A stretch of 64,000 bases of DNA, from positions 1-64,000 of the forward strand of contig CAZYYB010000001.1 in assembly GCA_964651515.1 (NCBI GenBank), written 5' to 3'. This document shows positions 44,614 through 54,126 of this stretch, one piece after another; within the stretch, counting starts at the first letter, position 1; every line of letters starts with the position of its first letter. A program made the translations under genes and the position numbers. Source of the stretch: BOG-1184 sp964651515 (GTDB lineage: Bacteria; Fibrobacterota; Chitinivibrionia; Chitinivibrionales; Chitinispirillaceae). Under the pieces are notes generated by a model. It had not been told where the DNA came from, did no database searches, and was given only the letters and a program-made list of their open reading frames with translations.

Positions 44614-45924
44614 TTGTTCGACATGATTGCGCGGGTGCTGCTGCTCGGCGCCTTCGTCTTCCAGGCCGGTGCGCAGGCGCCGCCCCCCCCCTCTTCCCTG
44701 TCGCCGCGACTCGAATCTTTTTCGGGCGAGGTGGTCGTCACGTCGGCGGCGGGCGGGCAGATTCCCGTGCAGGCGGGAATGCTCCTGCATGAAGCCGATG
44801 AACTCCGGACCCTCGGAGCGGCACAGGCGGAGGTCATTTTCGGGACCGTCGCCCGGATCGATTGCGACGAGTACTCCGATATCCTTTTCGACCACCTGAA
44901 GGCCCTGCCGGACAGCGGCGTGAGCTTTGCCGTGCGGCAGAAAAGCGGTACCTGCTGGTTCAAGGTGGGGTTAGGCGGCATACCCGGCCTGTGCAGGATC
45001 GTCACCCCCGCCGCCCTGGTTACCGCGGAAGGCAAAGCCGCCGATTTTCTCGTGGATGTACAAACCGACCGGATGTCCATCTCGTGCATGGGGGGAACCG
45101 TTCATGCCGACATGAACGGCAGTGCCGAACAGATCAACCTTATTTCGGGACAGACGGTGGTCGCCTTCACCGACGGCAGGCCGTTGCAGCTTTCGCGATT
45201 CGCTCCGGACATCGGGGTCGCCGAGCGGTCGGCGCAGTTCGTTTCCGGAAGGAACCCTCCCGGGAGGGACACTGCCGACGGAGGGAATATCGGGGACCGG
45301 CGGAATCGGCCGCTCGACGTCGTCATCTGCGCCCCCCCCTATTTCTTCGGCCTGGCAAGCATTCAACCCGACAAGGGGGTCGTCACCATCGTGTACCTGC
45401 CGTCGCGACTCCTTGTCAACGAGTATATGCAGGGCGTCGAAACCCTCGGCCAGGCTTACCGTTATGGAGGAGCCGCATTCGTCGCCTCCCTTCTGGAACC
45501 CCTGTTCGATATCCCTCTCGTCAAATACTGCGTCGTCTCGCGGGGAACGGCGGTGCAGTGCGCCGAACTGCTCGGCAACGGTTCTTCCGTAGCCGGAAGC
45601 CGGCAGATCATGAAATTCCTTTCCGCGGACAATCAATCGGCCGACGAGGACCAGGGGGGCATCGAGGCAATTTTCGACGCCCTGTTCGATGGCCTCAGGG
45701 ACCGGAACATGGCGCTGACGCCGTCGATGGTCAGCGAGGTGCTGCAATCCATGCAGACCAATATCGATGCCGCCGAATTCATGGAAGTGTATGACCGTTT
45801 TCATTCCGGAAGAGGGTGGACCCGGCGCGATGTGATCCTGCCGGCCATCGAGAAACCCGACCGGGAAGGGGCGCTGTACGAGCCCGACGAAGTACGTTGC
45901 CGCCAGATTTTGAAAAACAACTGA
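44614..45924 (+). CDS. FecR domain - LCP-like fusion protein
   Basis: A 436-residue protein. A signal peptide (MIARVLLLGAFVFQAGAQA) is followed by a FecR-type domain (SGEVVVTSAAGGQIPVQAGM; FAVRQKSGTCWFKVG; INLISGQTVVAF) and, from about residue 235, a region like the LytR-CpsA-Psr (LCP) fold: DKGVVTIVYLPSRLLVNEYM, TLGQAYRYGGAAFVASLLEP, LVKYCVVS. LCP proteins attach polymers to the cell wall. The LCP active-site Arg pair is not evident, so activity is uncertain. I start at TTG 44614, four bases after AAGGAGG; ATG 44623 is nine bases later. It lies 52 bp after the kinase gene. Confidence 0.7.
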   Translation: MFDMIARVLLLGAFVFQAGAQAPPPPSSLSPRLESFSGEVVVTSAAGGQIPVQAGMLLHEADELRTLGAAQAEVIFGTVARIDCDEYSDILFDHLKALPDSGVSFAVRQKSGTCWFKVGLGGIPGLCRIVTPAALVTAEGKAADFLVDVQTDRMSISCMGGTVHADMNGSAEQINLISGQTVVAFTDGRPLQLSRFAPDIGVAERSAQFVSGRNPPGRDTADGGNIGDRRNRPLDVVICAPPYFFGLASIQPDKGVVTIVYLPSRLLVNEYMQGVETLGQAYRYGGAAFVASLLEPLFDIPLVKYCVVSRGTAVQCAELLGNGSSVAGSRQIMKFLSADNQSADEDQGGIEAIFDALFDGLRDRNMALTPSMVSEVLQSMQTNIDAAEFMEVYDRFHSGRGWTRRDVILPAIEKPDREGALYEPDEVRCRQILKNN

Positions 45925-45956
45925 ACCCCGACCGCCCCATCACCGGAGTCGCCACT

Positions 45957-46835
45957 ATGAAGATTCTTATCGTCGGACACAACGGCATGCTGGGAAACGA
46001 CATGCTCACCGCCGCCGCCCGTGCCGGTCACGAGGCGTGCGGCATTGACTTTCCTGACATCGACCTTACCCGGCCCGAAAGCGTCCGCGCCGGGGTGCTC
46101 GACAGGCGTCCGGACGCGGTCGTCAACTGCGCCGCCTTTACCGCGGTGGATGCCTGCGAGACCGAGGCCGGCAAGGCGTTTGCCGTCAATGCCCTTGGGG
46201 CGGGAAACCTCGCCCGCGCGGCGGATGAGGCGCGGAGCGTCCTGGTGCATTACAGCACCGACTATGTTTTCGACGGCCGCGCGACGGTCCCCTATGTCGA
46301 GTCCGATCCGACCGGTCCCCGGTCGGTGTACGGCAGGTCCAAACTCGAAGGGGAGCGGCTGGTGACGGAGGGCAGCGCCCGGTCGTTCATCATCAGGATC
46401 GCGTGGCTGTACGGCACGACCGGCAATAATTTCGTAAAGACCATCCGGAAGCTGGCGCAGAAAAACGGGGCGGCCGGGAGCCCGGTGCGCGTGGTCAATG
46501 ATCAGGTCGGATCGCCCACCTGTACACTCGACGTGTGCGCCCAGACGCTCTGCCTCCTCGAAAGCGGTCGCTTCGGCCTCTACCACGGCACGAGCGAAGG
46601 GCAGTGTTCGTGGTACGACTTCGCCCGGGCAATTGCCCGGGCCGCAGGGTACGGGACGATCGTCGAACCCTGTACGACCGCCGAGTTTGCCCTGGTCGCT
46701 CCCCACTCCGCCCCCCGGCCGTCATGGAGCGTCCTTGAAAACGCCGCATTGAAAAGGCTCGGCCTCAACCGGATGCCCCACTGGGAAGAGGCTTTTTCGG
46801 CATTTCTGAAAGCAGAGGCGCAATCCCTGCGGTAA
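45957..46835 (+). CDS. rfbD: dTDP-4-dehydrorhamnose reductase
   Basis: A 292-residue RmlD/RfbD, the last step in dTDP-L-rhamnose synthesis. It starts with the NAD(P)-binding ILIVGHNGMLGNDML, has VVNCAAFTAVDACETE, HYSTDYVFDGRATVPY with the catalytic Ser/Thr, YGRSKLEGERLV with the YxxxK pair, and WLYGTTGNNFVKTI. The start ATG 45957 follows a weak ribosome binding site, 32 bp after the FecR-LCP gene. The preceding FecR-LCP and export genes suggest that rhamnose goes into a surface polymer. Confidence 0.95.
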   Translation: MKILIVGHNGMLGNDMLTAAARAGHEACGIDFPDIDLTRPESVRAGVLDRRPDAVVNCAAFTAVDACETEAGKAFAVNALGAGNLARAADEARSVLVHYSTDYVFDGRATVPYVESDPTGPRSVYGRSKLEGERLVTEGSARSFIIRIAWLYGTTGNNFVKTIRKLAQKNGAAGSPVRVVNDQVGSPTCTLDVCAQTLCLLESGRFGLYHGTSEGQCSWYDFARAIARAAGYGTIVEPCTTAEFALVAPHSAPRPSWSVLENAALKRLGLNRMPHWEEAFSAFLKAEAQSLR

Positions 46836-46855
46836 GAGGTTATTTTTCTACCATT

Positions 46856-47854
46856 ATGAAAAACATCCTCGTCACCGGCGGTGCCGGATTCATCGGCGCC
46901 AATTTCGTCCACTATCTTCTCGGCCACCGCGACGACCTGCTGGTCGTCAATCTCGATTCCCTCACCTATGCCGGGAACCCCGATAATCTTCGATCCGTGG
47001 AGCACGACCCGCGCTACCGGTTCGTGAAAGGGGACATCCGGGATTTCAGCCTCCTGACCGCGCTCTTTGCCGAATGCGGCATCGACACGGTGGTCCATTT
47101 CGCGGCCGAGTCCCATGTCGATCGCAGCATTACCGAGCCGGATCAATTCGTCCAGACCAATGTTCTCGGAACCCACACGCTTCTGCGCGTCGCCAGGGCC
47201 GCATGGGAGGGCGCCTTCGAAGGAAAGCGTTTCCTGCACGTCTCCACCGACGAGGTCTACGGTTCGCTCGGCGAAGGCGGTTACTTCACCGAGGAAACGC
47301 CCCTTTCGGCAAACAGCCCCTACTCGGCCAGCAAGGCGGGAAGCGATCTCCTGGTACGGGCCTACTTCGAAACCTTCCGCCTTCCGGCGATCATCACCCG
47401 ATGCTCCAATAACTACGGCCCCTACCAGTTTCCCGAAAAACTCATCCCTCTCATGATCACGAATGCGCTTCTGGGCCTTACACTCCCGGTGTACGGCGAC
47501 GGCCTGAATGTTCGCGACTGGCTCTTCGTGGAGGACCACTGCGCCGCCATCGAAAGGGCGATCGTCAATGGCGCCCCCGGACAGGTTTATAACATCGGGG
47601 GTAACAATGAAAAGTGCAACATCGACATCGTTCGCCTCATCCTCGCCAGGCTCGGCAAACCCGACAGCCTCATCGGCTTCGTGAAAGATCGTCCGGGACA
47701 CGACCGCCGGTATGCCATCGATGCCGCGAAGATCCGGCGTGAACTCGGCTGGACCCCGTCGGTGACCTTTGAACAGGGGATCGAGCGTACGATAGCCTGG
47801 TATTGCGATAACCGCTTATGGTGGGAGCGGCTCAGGCAGGGTTCTCCCGCCTGA
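46856..47854 (+). CDS. rfbB: dTDP-glucose 4,6-dehydratase
   Basis: A 332-residue RmlB. NAD-binding ILVTGGAGFIGANFVHY is at the N-terminus; VHFAAESHVDRSITEPDQF, HVSTDEVYGSL with catalytic Asp-Glu, PYSASKAGSDLLVRAY (YxxxK) and TRCSNNYGPYQFPEKLIPL all match the family. It turns dTDP-glucose into dTDP-4-keto-6-deoxyglucose. It lies 20 bp after rfbD and its length is normal. rfbA and rfbC are not in the window. Confidence 0.96.
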   Translation: MKNILVTGGAGFIGANFVHYLLGHRDDLLVVNLDSLTYAGNPDNLRSVEHDPRYRFVKGDIRDFSLLTALFAECGIDTVVHFAAESHVDRSITEPDQFVQTNVLGTHTLLRVARAAWEGAFEGKRFLHVSTDEVYGSLGEGGYFTEETPLSANSPYSASKAGSDLLVRAYFETFRLPAIITRCSNNYGPYQFPEKLIPLMITNALLGLTLPVYGDGLNVRDWLFVEDHCAAIERAIVNGAPGQVYNIGGNNEKCNIDIVRLILARLGKPDSLIGFVKDRPGHDRRYAIDAAKIRRELGWTPSVTFEQGIERTIAWYCDNRLWWERLRQGSPA

Positions 47855-47885
47855 GCCGCATTGATTCCGGTCCCGCAGGCCCCGT

Positions 47886-47915
47886 TTGCTTCAACCGGCG
47901 CAAAAATTCTATTAT
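47886..47915 (+). promoter_or_regulatory. Sigma-70-type promoter for glmS
   Basis: TTGCTT at 47886-47891, 18-bp spacer, TATTAT at 47910-47915, about 95 bp ahead of the glmS ATG. The leader between them ends TTGAGGGGAG. No conserved glmS-ribozyme core was recognised. Confidence 0.55.
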
Positions 47916-48009
47916 ATTTAACGGGATGATTATCCCGGCCCGCGGCGCATTCCGCAGGAATCGTCGGAAGGGGTGGTATCTTATTTTTTTTTGAGGGGAG
48001 CGCTGGGGT

Positions 48010-49842
48010 ATGTGTGGAATCGTCGGCTATATCGGCAATCGGGACGCCTGTCCCATCCTGCTTGCAGGACTGACTTCGCTCGAATACCGGGGGTACGACA
48101 GTGCGGGAATTGCATTAACAGATGGAAAGACCGCGCAGATAATAAAGGATAAGGGTAATGTCGGGCACCTCAAGGAGATCCTGAAGCACTCCCCGCCGAT
48201 CGGTACGACGGGGATCGCGCATACCCGCTGGGCAACGCACGGCGAGCCCTCGCAGATCAATGCCCATCCGCACACCGATAGTCTCAACCGCGTAGCGGTA
48301 GCGCATAACGGCATCATCGAAAATTACTCGGCCCTCAAGGACAAAATGAAGGACGAGGGCGTCAGCTTTTGCTCGGAAACCGACTCCGAGGTCCTTTCGC
48401 AGCTCATCGGCCGCTACTATACCGACGGCGACCTTGCCGCCGCGGTCCGCCGGGCACTCCTGGACATCGAAGGAACGTTCGGCATCGCGGTAATTGCTTT
48501 TGATAACCCCGACGTCCTGGTCGGCGCCCGGAAAGGTTCGCCGCTTGTCGCCGGCATAGGGACCGACGAACTGTTTCTCGCCTCCGACGCCTCGGCCGTG
48601 GTCAGTCATACCAAAAACGTGATCTATCTCAAGGACGGCAACCTCATCGAGATGCGCAAGGGCGGCGTCTTTCACACCATGACGCTCGACAATCATGCGG
48701 TGAGCCCGGAGATCCAGCACATCGAATGGAATGCCGATGCGCTGGCCAAGGGCGGGTTCAGCCATTTCATGCTGAAAGAGATATTCGAACAGCCCGATAC
48801 CATGAAGAACGCGATGCGCGGAAGGCTGCTCGTCGAGGAGGGGACCTCACGGCTCGACGGCCTTAACCTCGTGCTGCCGGAACTGCGCTCCATCCAGCGG
48901 ATCATCCTCATCGGATGCGGAACGAGCTGGCATGCCGGTCTCATCGGCGAATACATGATCGAGGAGATCGCGGGCATCCCCGTCGAGGTGGAGTATGCGT
49001 CCGAGTTCCGTTACCGGAACCCGATCATCGATCCCCAGACCGTCGTTTTCGTCATCAGCCAGTCGGGCGAGACCGCCGATACCCTCGCCGCACTGCGCGA
49101 AGCCGCAAACCGCGGCGCCACGGTGCTCGGGATCTGCAATGCCGTAGGATCGAGCATCGCCCGCGAAACGCACGGCGGCGTCTACCTGCACGCGGGCCCC
49201 GAGATCGGCGTCGCGTCGACCAAGGCCTTTACCTCGCAGGTTACCGTCCTGGCGCTTCTGACCCTGCTTCTGGGTCGCATGCGGCGCATCTCGCACCCCG
49301 AGGGCGTGAAGATCGCGAAGGCTCTCGCCGAAATTCCGAATCAGGCCGCGAAGATCCTGAAGCAGAACGACGAGATCCTCGAGATCGCCCGTACGTACTA
49401 TGAGCACAATAATTTTCTCTACCTCGGACGATCCTACAACTTTCCGGTGGCGCTCGAAGGTGCGCTCAAACTGAAGGAAATTTCCTACGTGCATGCCGAA
49501 GGGTACGCGGCCGCGGAAATGAAGCACGGTCCGATAGCGCTCATCGATAAGAACATGCCGACCGTGGTGATCGCCCTCCGGGACAGCATCTACGAGAAGG
49601 TGATCTCCAATATCCAGGAGATCAAGGCGCGGGGAGGCAGCATCATCGCGGTTGCCTCGGAGGGCGACCGGCAGATCGCCAAGCACGCGCAGCATGTTAT
49701 TTACATACCCGAAACCGTCGAAATGCTCTCGCCGCTTCTCGCGGTGATCCCGCTGCAGCTCCTCGCCTACCATATCGCCGCACTGCGCGGCTGCGCCATC
49801 GATCAGCCGCGCAATCTGGCTAAATCGGTGACGGTGGAGTAG
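48010..49842 (+). CDS. glmS: Glutamine-fructose-6-phosphate aminotransferase
   Basis: A 610-residue GlmS that makes glucosamine-6-phosphate, the entry to peptidoglycan and LPS amino sugars. Mature Cys2 begins CGIVGYIGNRDACPILLAGL (the glutaminase nucleophile), followed by SLEYRGYDSAGIAL and HTRWATHGEPSQINAHPH. Two SIS domains follow: GCGTSWHAGLIGEYMIEEIA and ISQSGETADTLAALR, then EGALKLKEISYVHAEGYAAA. It ends in the conserved DQPRNLAKSVTVE. Length is normal and nothing is missing. Confidence 0.98.
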   Translation: MCGIVGYIGNRDACPILLAGLTSLEYRGYDSAGIALTDGKTAQIIKDKGNVGHLKEILKHSPPIGTTGIAHTRWATHGEPSQINAHPHTDSLNRVAVAHNGIIENYSALKDKMKDEGVSFCSETDSEVLSQLIGRYYTDGDLAAAVRRALLDIEGTFGIAVIAFDNPDVLVGARKGSPLVAGIGTDELFLASDASAVVSHTKNVIYLKDGNLIEMRKGGVFHTMTLDNHAVSPEIQHIEWNADALAKGGFSHFMLKEIFEQPDTMKNAMRGRLLVEEGTSRLDGLNLVLPELRSIQRIILIGCGTSWHAGLIGEYMIEEIAGIPVEVEYASEFRYRNPIIDPQTVVFVISQSGETADTLAALREAANRGATVLGICNAVGSSIARETHGGVYLHAGPEIGVASTKAFTSQVTVLALLTLLLGRMRRISHPEGVKIAKALAEIPNQAAKILKQNDEILEIARTYYEHNNFLYLGRSYNFPVALEGALKLKEISYVHAEGYAAAEMKHGPIALIDKNMPTVVIALRDSIYEKVISNIQEIKARGGSIIAVASEGDRQIAKHAQHVIYIPETVEMLSPLLAVIPLQLLAYHIAALRGCAIDQPRNLAKSVTVE

Positions 49843-49906
49843 GGAACGGCCGGGGCATGGCGTACCGCTCGAACGACACCCACCGGCCGGCCGCGGAGCT
49901 TACCCC

Positions 49907-50731
49907 ATGAGGCAGCAGGAGTACGAAGTCAAGCTCGATGTCTTCGAGGGGCCGCTCGATCTGCTGCTCTACCTGGTTACCAGGGCCGAGGTCAATATCA
50001 CGGAATTGCCGCTGGCCGAGATTACGACGCAGTATCTCACGTATCTCGATCTCTTACGCGAGGTCAATATCAACATCGCCGCCGAGTACCTTCACATGGC
50101 GGTGACGCTCACCTACCTGAAGGCGCGGGAGCTCCTGCCGCCCATCGAGGGTGAAGAGGCGCTTTCCGGCGACGAGGGGATTTATAACCGGGAAGAGCTC
50201 ATCCGTCAGCTGCTCGAATACCAGAAGTTCAAGCAGGCGGCCGGCGTACTCAAGAATTTCGAGACCGAACAGATCCACATTTTCAAACGCGGAGCGCCGG
50301 AAGCGATCGAGGCGCCGCCCGACGGCGAGGACGGCGGCGTCGACCTCGGATCCCTGTCGCTTTTCGATCTTCTTTCCGCGTTCCGACAGGTCCTGACGCG
50401 GGCAAGCACCGAGGAGGATCACCGGCATGTCGTGCAGCTCGACACGGTGAAGATCGACGACCGCATCGAGCATGTGCTCGCCATGGTCGTCGAGGGCGGG
50501 GAAGTGAATTTCGAGTCGCTCTTCGGCGACGACCTTCGCAAGATCGTCATCGTGGTCACCTTCATGGCAATTCTTGAACTGGTAAAAATGCAGGAGATCG
50601 TGTTCCGCCAGGAGGAGCGATTCGGGCCGATCATGGTTTCGCGACGGCAACGGTCCGGCGAAGCGGCTTCCGCGTGGGGAGCTGCCGTCCCTCCCGGAAC
50701 GGCGGCTCCCGTGGATGCGCCCGCCGCCTGA
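49907..50731 (+). CDS. scpA: Segregation and condensation protein A
   Basis: A 274-residue ScpA, the kleisin that links the two SMC heads. The N-terminal domain shows YEVKLDVFEGPLDLLLYLVT and ITQYLTYLDL-like sequence; the C-terminal winged helix has VVTFMAILELVKMQEIVFRQ and ERFGPIMV. The last ~25 residues are Ala/Pro-rich. It is 35 bp upstream of scpB, the usual arrangement, and 64 bp after glmS. Confidence 0.95.
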   Translation: MRQQEYEVKLDVFEGPLDLLLYLVTRAEVNITELPLAEITTQYLTYLDLLREVNINIAAEYLHMAVTLTYLKARELLPPIEGEEALSGDEGIYNREELIRQLLEYQKFKQAAGVLKNFETEQIHIFKRGAPEAIEAPPDGEDGGVDLGSLSLFDLLSAFRQVLTRASTEEDHRHVVQLDTVKIDDRIEHVLAMVVEGGEVNFESLFGDDLRKIVIVVTFMAILELVKMQEIVFRQEERFGPIMVSRRQRSGEAASAWGAAVPPGTAAPVDAPAA

Positions 50732-50766
50732 AACGTCCCAGCAATCATCCGCACGAATGAACGGGA

Positions 50767-51837
50767 ATGAGCATGAGTGAAGAAGAACCCAGAACCGATG
50801 AGATCCCCGCCGTGGAGGGAGCGCCGGAGGAGGAGCCCGGAACGCCGAAGCCCGCTCCCGTCGAGAACCTGCGTATCCTCGAAGCGCTTATCTTCGCCTC
50901 GGATGAATTTCTTACCGCGGCACGCCTCAAGGCGATCCTGCCGGGCAACCCCGGCGGCCGGGAAATTACCTCGATGATCGCAAAAATCAACCGGCAGCTT
51001 CAGAAGGAGCGCCACCCCTTCGAAATCGTGGAGGTCGGCGGCGGCTACCAGTTCAAGACCGTAGCCTACTACCATCCCTGGGTGCGGCAGATCTTCCAGG
51101 AGAAGGCGGCGAAGCGGCTCTCGATACAGGCACTCGAGTGTCTCTCCATCATCGCCTATCGCCAGCCCCTGAGCAAGGCCGAAATCGAAGCCATCCGCGG
51201 CGTCATTTCCGACGGCGCCATGAAAACACTCCTCGAAAAACGGCTGATCACCATCACCGGCCGAAGCGACAAGCCGGGCCGGCCGCTCCTGTACGGCACG
51301 ACCCCGGATTTCCTCCGGTACTTCGGCCTGAACAGGATTGCCGATCTTCCGAATATTGAGGAGTTCGAGGCCATGGTTCGCCAGAAGATCGAGAATCTGC
51401 CCATCGACGAGCTTGCGGCGGCCCAGGCCGGCGCGCTTGCGCAATCGGAATCGCCCCTCGCCGAAGGAGCGGGAACGGATGTGGAGGCATTTGAGCGGCG
51501 GAAGCGCGGGGAGGATGGGGGTTCGCAGCCCGACGAAGCGATCGATGCCGCCGCTGGCGGGGGTTCGGACGAGGGTTGGGCATGGCTGAACGGTGAGAGC
51601 GACCCGGCCGAAGAAAATACCTCTGCCGGCGTGAGCGAACTTCTGCCGGAAGAGGCGGCATCCGTCGATGCCGGTGAGGCAATTTCCGACGTTTCGAATC
51701 GAGGCGAACCGGTCGAAGAAGTCGGCGAGGAGCCGGTGGAAGTGGAGGAGGTTTCGACCGTCGATGAGCGAGAGATAGAGGTGTCGGATGCCGCTTCGGT
51801 GGAGATCGAGATAAAGAAGCCGGCAGAGGAAGATTAA
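50767..51837 (+). CDS. scpB: Segregation and condensation protein B with long acidic tail
   Basis: A 356-residue ScpB; most are about 200. Two winged-helix domains (about residues 38-205) show ALIFASDEFLTAARLKAILP, RQIFQEKAAKRLSIQALECL, SIIAYRQPLSKAEIEAIRG and GRPLLYGTTPDFLRYFGLN. After residue ~215 an acidic Glu/Ala/Val-rich tail runs to the end (VEEVGEEPVEVEEVSTVDER) and is probably disordered. ScpB dimers bind the ScpA kleisin. ATG 50773, two codons in, is an alternative start. Confidence 0.94.
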   Translation: MSMSEEEPRTDEIPAVEGAPEEEPGTPKPAPVENLRILEALIFASDEFLTAARLKAILPGNPGGREITSMIAKINRQLQKERHPFEIVEVGGGYQFKTVAYYHPWVRQIFQEKAAKRLSIQALECLSIIAYRQPLSKAEIEAIRGVISDGAMKTLLEKRLITITGRSDKPGRPLLYGTTPDFLRYFGLNRIADLPNIEEFEAMVRQKIENLPIDELAAAQAGALAQSESPLAEGAGTDVEAFERRKRGEDGGSQPDEAIDAAAGGGSDEGWAWLNGESDPAEENTSAGVSELLPEEAASVDAGEAISDVSNRGEPVEEVGEEPVEVEEVSTVDEREIEVSDAASVEIEIKKPAEED

Positions 51838-51899
51838 TGCTTCAGGTGGGGGAACCTCGCAACGCTCACCTAAGGTAGAAAAAACGGGAAAAGATGGAG
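51838..51899. repeat. Partial copy of the dispersed repeat
   Basis: CAGGTGGGGGAACCTCGC followed by AACGCTCACCT resembles the beginning of the copy at 61950 (CAGGTAGGGGAACCTCGC). Only this 5' part is present. It lies just after the scpB stop. Confidence 0.4.
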
Positions 51900-51935
51900 A
51901 GTAAAGATCTCTCTAATTCTACCAAATTCCATTCC

Positions 51936-53621
51936 CTACCTTACCACCGTCGCCGAGCCCGTTTCCGCGCCTGCGCGATCGTAGAGCACCGCCCGGTAGA
52001 CGCCGCGGCCCAGCGCATTCGCACCGTCCCATGCGCATCGACCGCCGTTCGACACCGACAGCGACCGCATGAGGCGGCCCTGTAAATTGTAAATCACGAG
52101 CGCGACGGCCGGACCCTTCCAGGTGAATACGAACCGTCCGTCGGGCAAATGCTGCACCGTCAGGCCGTATCCGGTCGTCCCGGTGCGCGCCCCCGCCGGA
52201 AGAGTCGCGGTCGCCCCGTTTTTGCGCACCTTGACCTCGAAGATGCCGACCGTGCTGTCGAGGGTGGTGTCTCGTTTGCAGGAGGAGCTGTCGATCGTGA
52301 TCCGCAGGTAGCGCGCCGTGACGGCATCGCTGTCGATCACGGGGGAGACCCGTGCGGTATTGTGCGTACGGTCGGCGTAGAGGTACCAGGTGAGGCTGTC
52401 GGTCGAGTACTGGATCTGGTAGCAGTAGTACTCGGTCGGGTATTCGAAAAAGGTTTCCACGCGGGAGATCGGATAGCTCTGCCCGAGGTTGATGACGAGC
52501 CACTGCGGGAAAGCGGTGGTCGCCGCCTTCCAGAGCGTGCCGTTATTCTCGTCGGTCACCCGCTTCGCCGAAAAGTTCGTGTCCATGGCGGAGGAAACCG
52601 TGACCGTCTTCCCGCGCGCGACATTCGAATCGGCCACCGACACGGCCGCGAGAGCGCCGATGCCGGTATTCGTGGGCGTTATCGCGGCGATGGTGCCGTT
52701 CGCATTGAAGGTCATGCGGTCGGCGCAGATCTGGCGGAACAGGGCGTTGTTGATCTGCGGGTAGCGCATCCGGTGGTAGACGATATAGTAATTCGTGTCG
52801 AGCTTCAGCACCGTGTTGCCGCCGGTCGCTATGATGTTGCTGCCCGAGGCGGATTGCAGGATCTCGCTGCCGAGCGTGTAGGTTCCGAGGATGCCGGTCG
52901 TGCTGTAGGCATATTTGACATTATAGGAACCGGCAAGGCTCCCCTGCGAAAAGGTGCAGTAGTAGATGCCGTTGCGTTTGAAAAGGCTGGGGCCTTCGGC
53001 GAGGCTGGTGCCGCTTGCGTAGATGGTCGTCGGGCTTCCGGAGAGGGTGTCCATGGAGGTATCGAGCTTCGACACGACGATCGTATAGTCGCTGCCGCTG
53101 TGGATCTGGTAGTCGACGTAGTAGGTTCCGTCGGTGTCCCGGAAAACGTCGGTATCGAACATGTTCGGCCCCACCTGCGCGCCGTTCTTCACATTCGACC
53201 ATGGCCCGAGCGGCGACGGTGCGGTGGCGAGGTAGCAGTAGTTGCCGCTGCGGATGTAGTACATGTAGTACAGGCCGTTCGCGCCCTTCGTGACGCTCGG
53301 CGCCCAGAGCCGGTCGTCCTGGTAGGGGAAGCCGGCCGGATAGGAAAACGTCCGGAACTGCCAATTGACAAAATCGGAAGAGTACCAGACGCCGAAGGGG
53401 CCGAAATGGGTGAAACTCGCGCCGGTGCCGGAGAGCGGATCGTAGCCGTCGGTGGTCGAGTAGATGTAGAAAGTGGCGCCGTCCTGAAAAATGTCCGGAT
53501 CCGCAAAGTAGCCCGGCAGAAGCGGGTTGCCGTTGCCGGCGTCCCAGATCCCGGCGTAGGCGGAGCACAGGATAACCGGGAGCGTGAGGAGCAGCAGTAT
53601 TCCGATGAATGGCCGGTGCAT
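51936..53621 (-). CDS. Secreted GH43-type glycosidase with F5/8C domain and sorting-like tail
   Basis: A 561-residue protein. A signal peptide (GILLLLTLPVILCSAYAG) precedes a five-bladed GH43 catalytic domain (about 30-330): LLPGYFADPDIFQDGATFYI with the base Asp, FDTDVFRDTDGTYYVDYQ, and GTSLAEGPSLFKRNGIYYCT with the acid Glu. An F5/8 type C (discoidin) module follows (about 335-470; ARGKTVTVSSAMDTNFSAKR). The last ~70 residues (QHLPDGRFVFTWKGPAVALV, GRGVYRAVLYDRAG) resemble FlgD-like/type IX sorting tails. The target is likely arabinan or xylan side chains outside the cell. Confidence 0.88.
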   Translation of the reverse strand: MHRPFIGILLLLTLPVILCSAYAGIWDAGNGNPLLPGYFADPDIFQDGATFYIYSTTDGYDPLSGTGASFTHFGPFGVWYSSDFVNWQFRTFSYPAGFPYQDDRLWAPSVTKGANGLYYMYYIRSGNYCYLATAPSPLGPWSNVKNGAQVGPNMFDTDVFRDTDGTYYVDYQIHSGSDYTIVVSKLDTSMDTLSGSPTTIYASGTSLAEGPSLFKRNGIYYCTFSQGSLAGSYNVKYAYSTTGILGTYTLGSEILQSASGSNIIATGGNTVLKLDTNYYIVYHRMRYPQINNALFRQICADRMTFNANGTIAAITPTNTGIGALAAVSVADSNVARGKTVTVSSAMDTNFSAKRVTDENNGTLWKAATTAFPQWLVINLGQSYPISRVETFFEYPTEYYCYQIQYSTDSLTWYLYADRTHNTARVSPVIDSDAVTARYLRITIDSSSCKRDTTLDSTVGIFEVKVRKNGATATLPAGARTGTTGYGLTVQHLPDGRFVFTWKGPAVALVIYNLQGRLMRSLSVSNGGRCAWDGANALGRGVYRAVLYDRAGAETGSATVVR

Positions 53622-53826
53622 TCGTTGTTTCCCTTCCTAATAAGGAGAGTACCGGAGAGGCGAACCGTGAGCCGCCGGGATCCGCGTTCTCCATAATATA
53701 TAAATTTCCTGTCATGAAACCCAACGCGGGATCGGCCGGTGCCATTTTCTCATTGTAATGATCGCCCGGATAGTATAAAATGGAAGGTGTAGAGATGCAC
53801 CTCAAGCTGAAACGAAAGGGATGACC

Positions 53827-54126
53827 ATGTCGAAGCAGAATTGCTGGGAATTTAAGAAATGCGGCCGGGAGCCGGGCGGCGCCAAGGTAGCCGAACTCGG
53901 GATCTGTCCCGCCGCACAGGAACCGAGAACCAACGGTCTCAACTCCGGAAAAAACGGGGGCCGGGCCTGCTGGGCGCTTGCCGGAACCTTCTGCGGCGGG
54001 AAGGTCCAGGGAGCCTTTGCAGAAAAACTTACCAACTGCATGCAGTGCGAATTTTACAAGATAGTCCAGAACGAAGAAGGTAATTCCATGACCGGATCGA
54101 GGGAGATTCTCGCCCGGGTGAAGTAG
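53827..54126 (+). CDS. Two-CW domain protein
   Basis: A 99-residue small Cys-rich protein. NCWEFKKCGREPGG is the first CW motif and ACWALAGTFCGGKVQG the second, followed by CMQCEFYKIVQNEEG; together six or more Cys that may bind metal. Function is unknown; this domain is often found at the start of signalling proteins. I prefer ATG 53827 over 53821 because AAAGG fits its spacing. Here it is stand-alone, facing away from the GH43 gene. Confidence 0.8.
   Translation: MSKQNCWEFKKCGREPGGAKVAELGICPAAQEPRTNGLNSGKNGGRACWALAGTFCGGKVQGAFAEKLTNCMQCEFYKIVQNEEGNSMTGSREILARVK

Noticed and set aside
47916..48009. glmS ribozyme in the glmS leader
   Set aside because: The leader is under 100 nt and lacks the conserved ribozyme core; only a promoter and ribosome binding site are supported.
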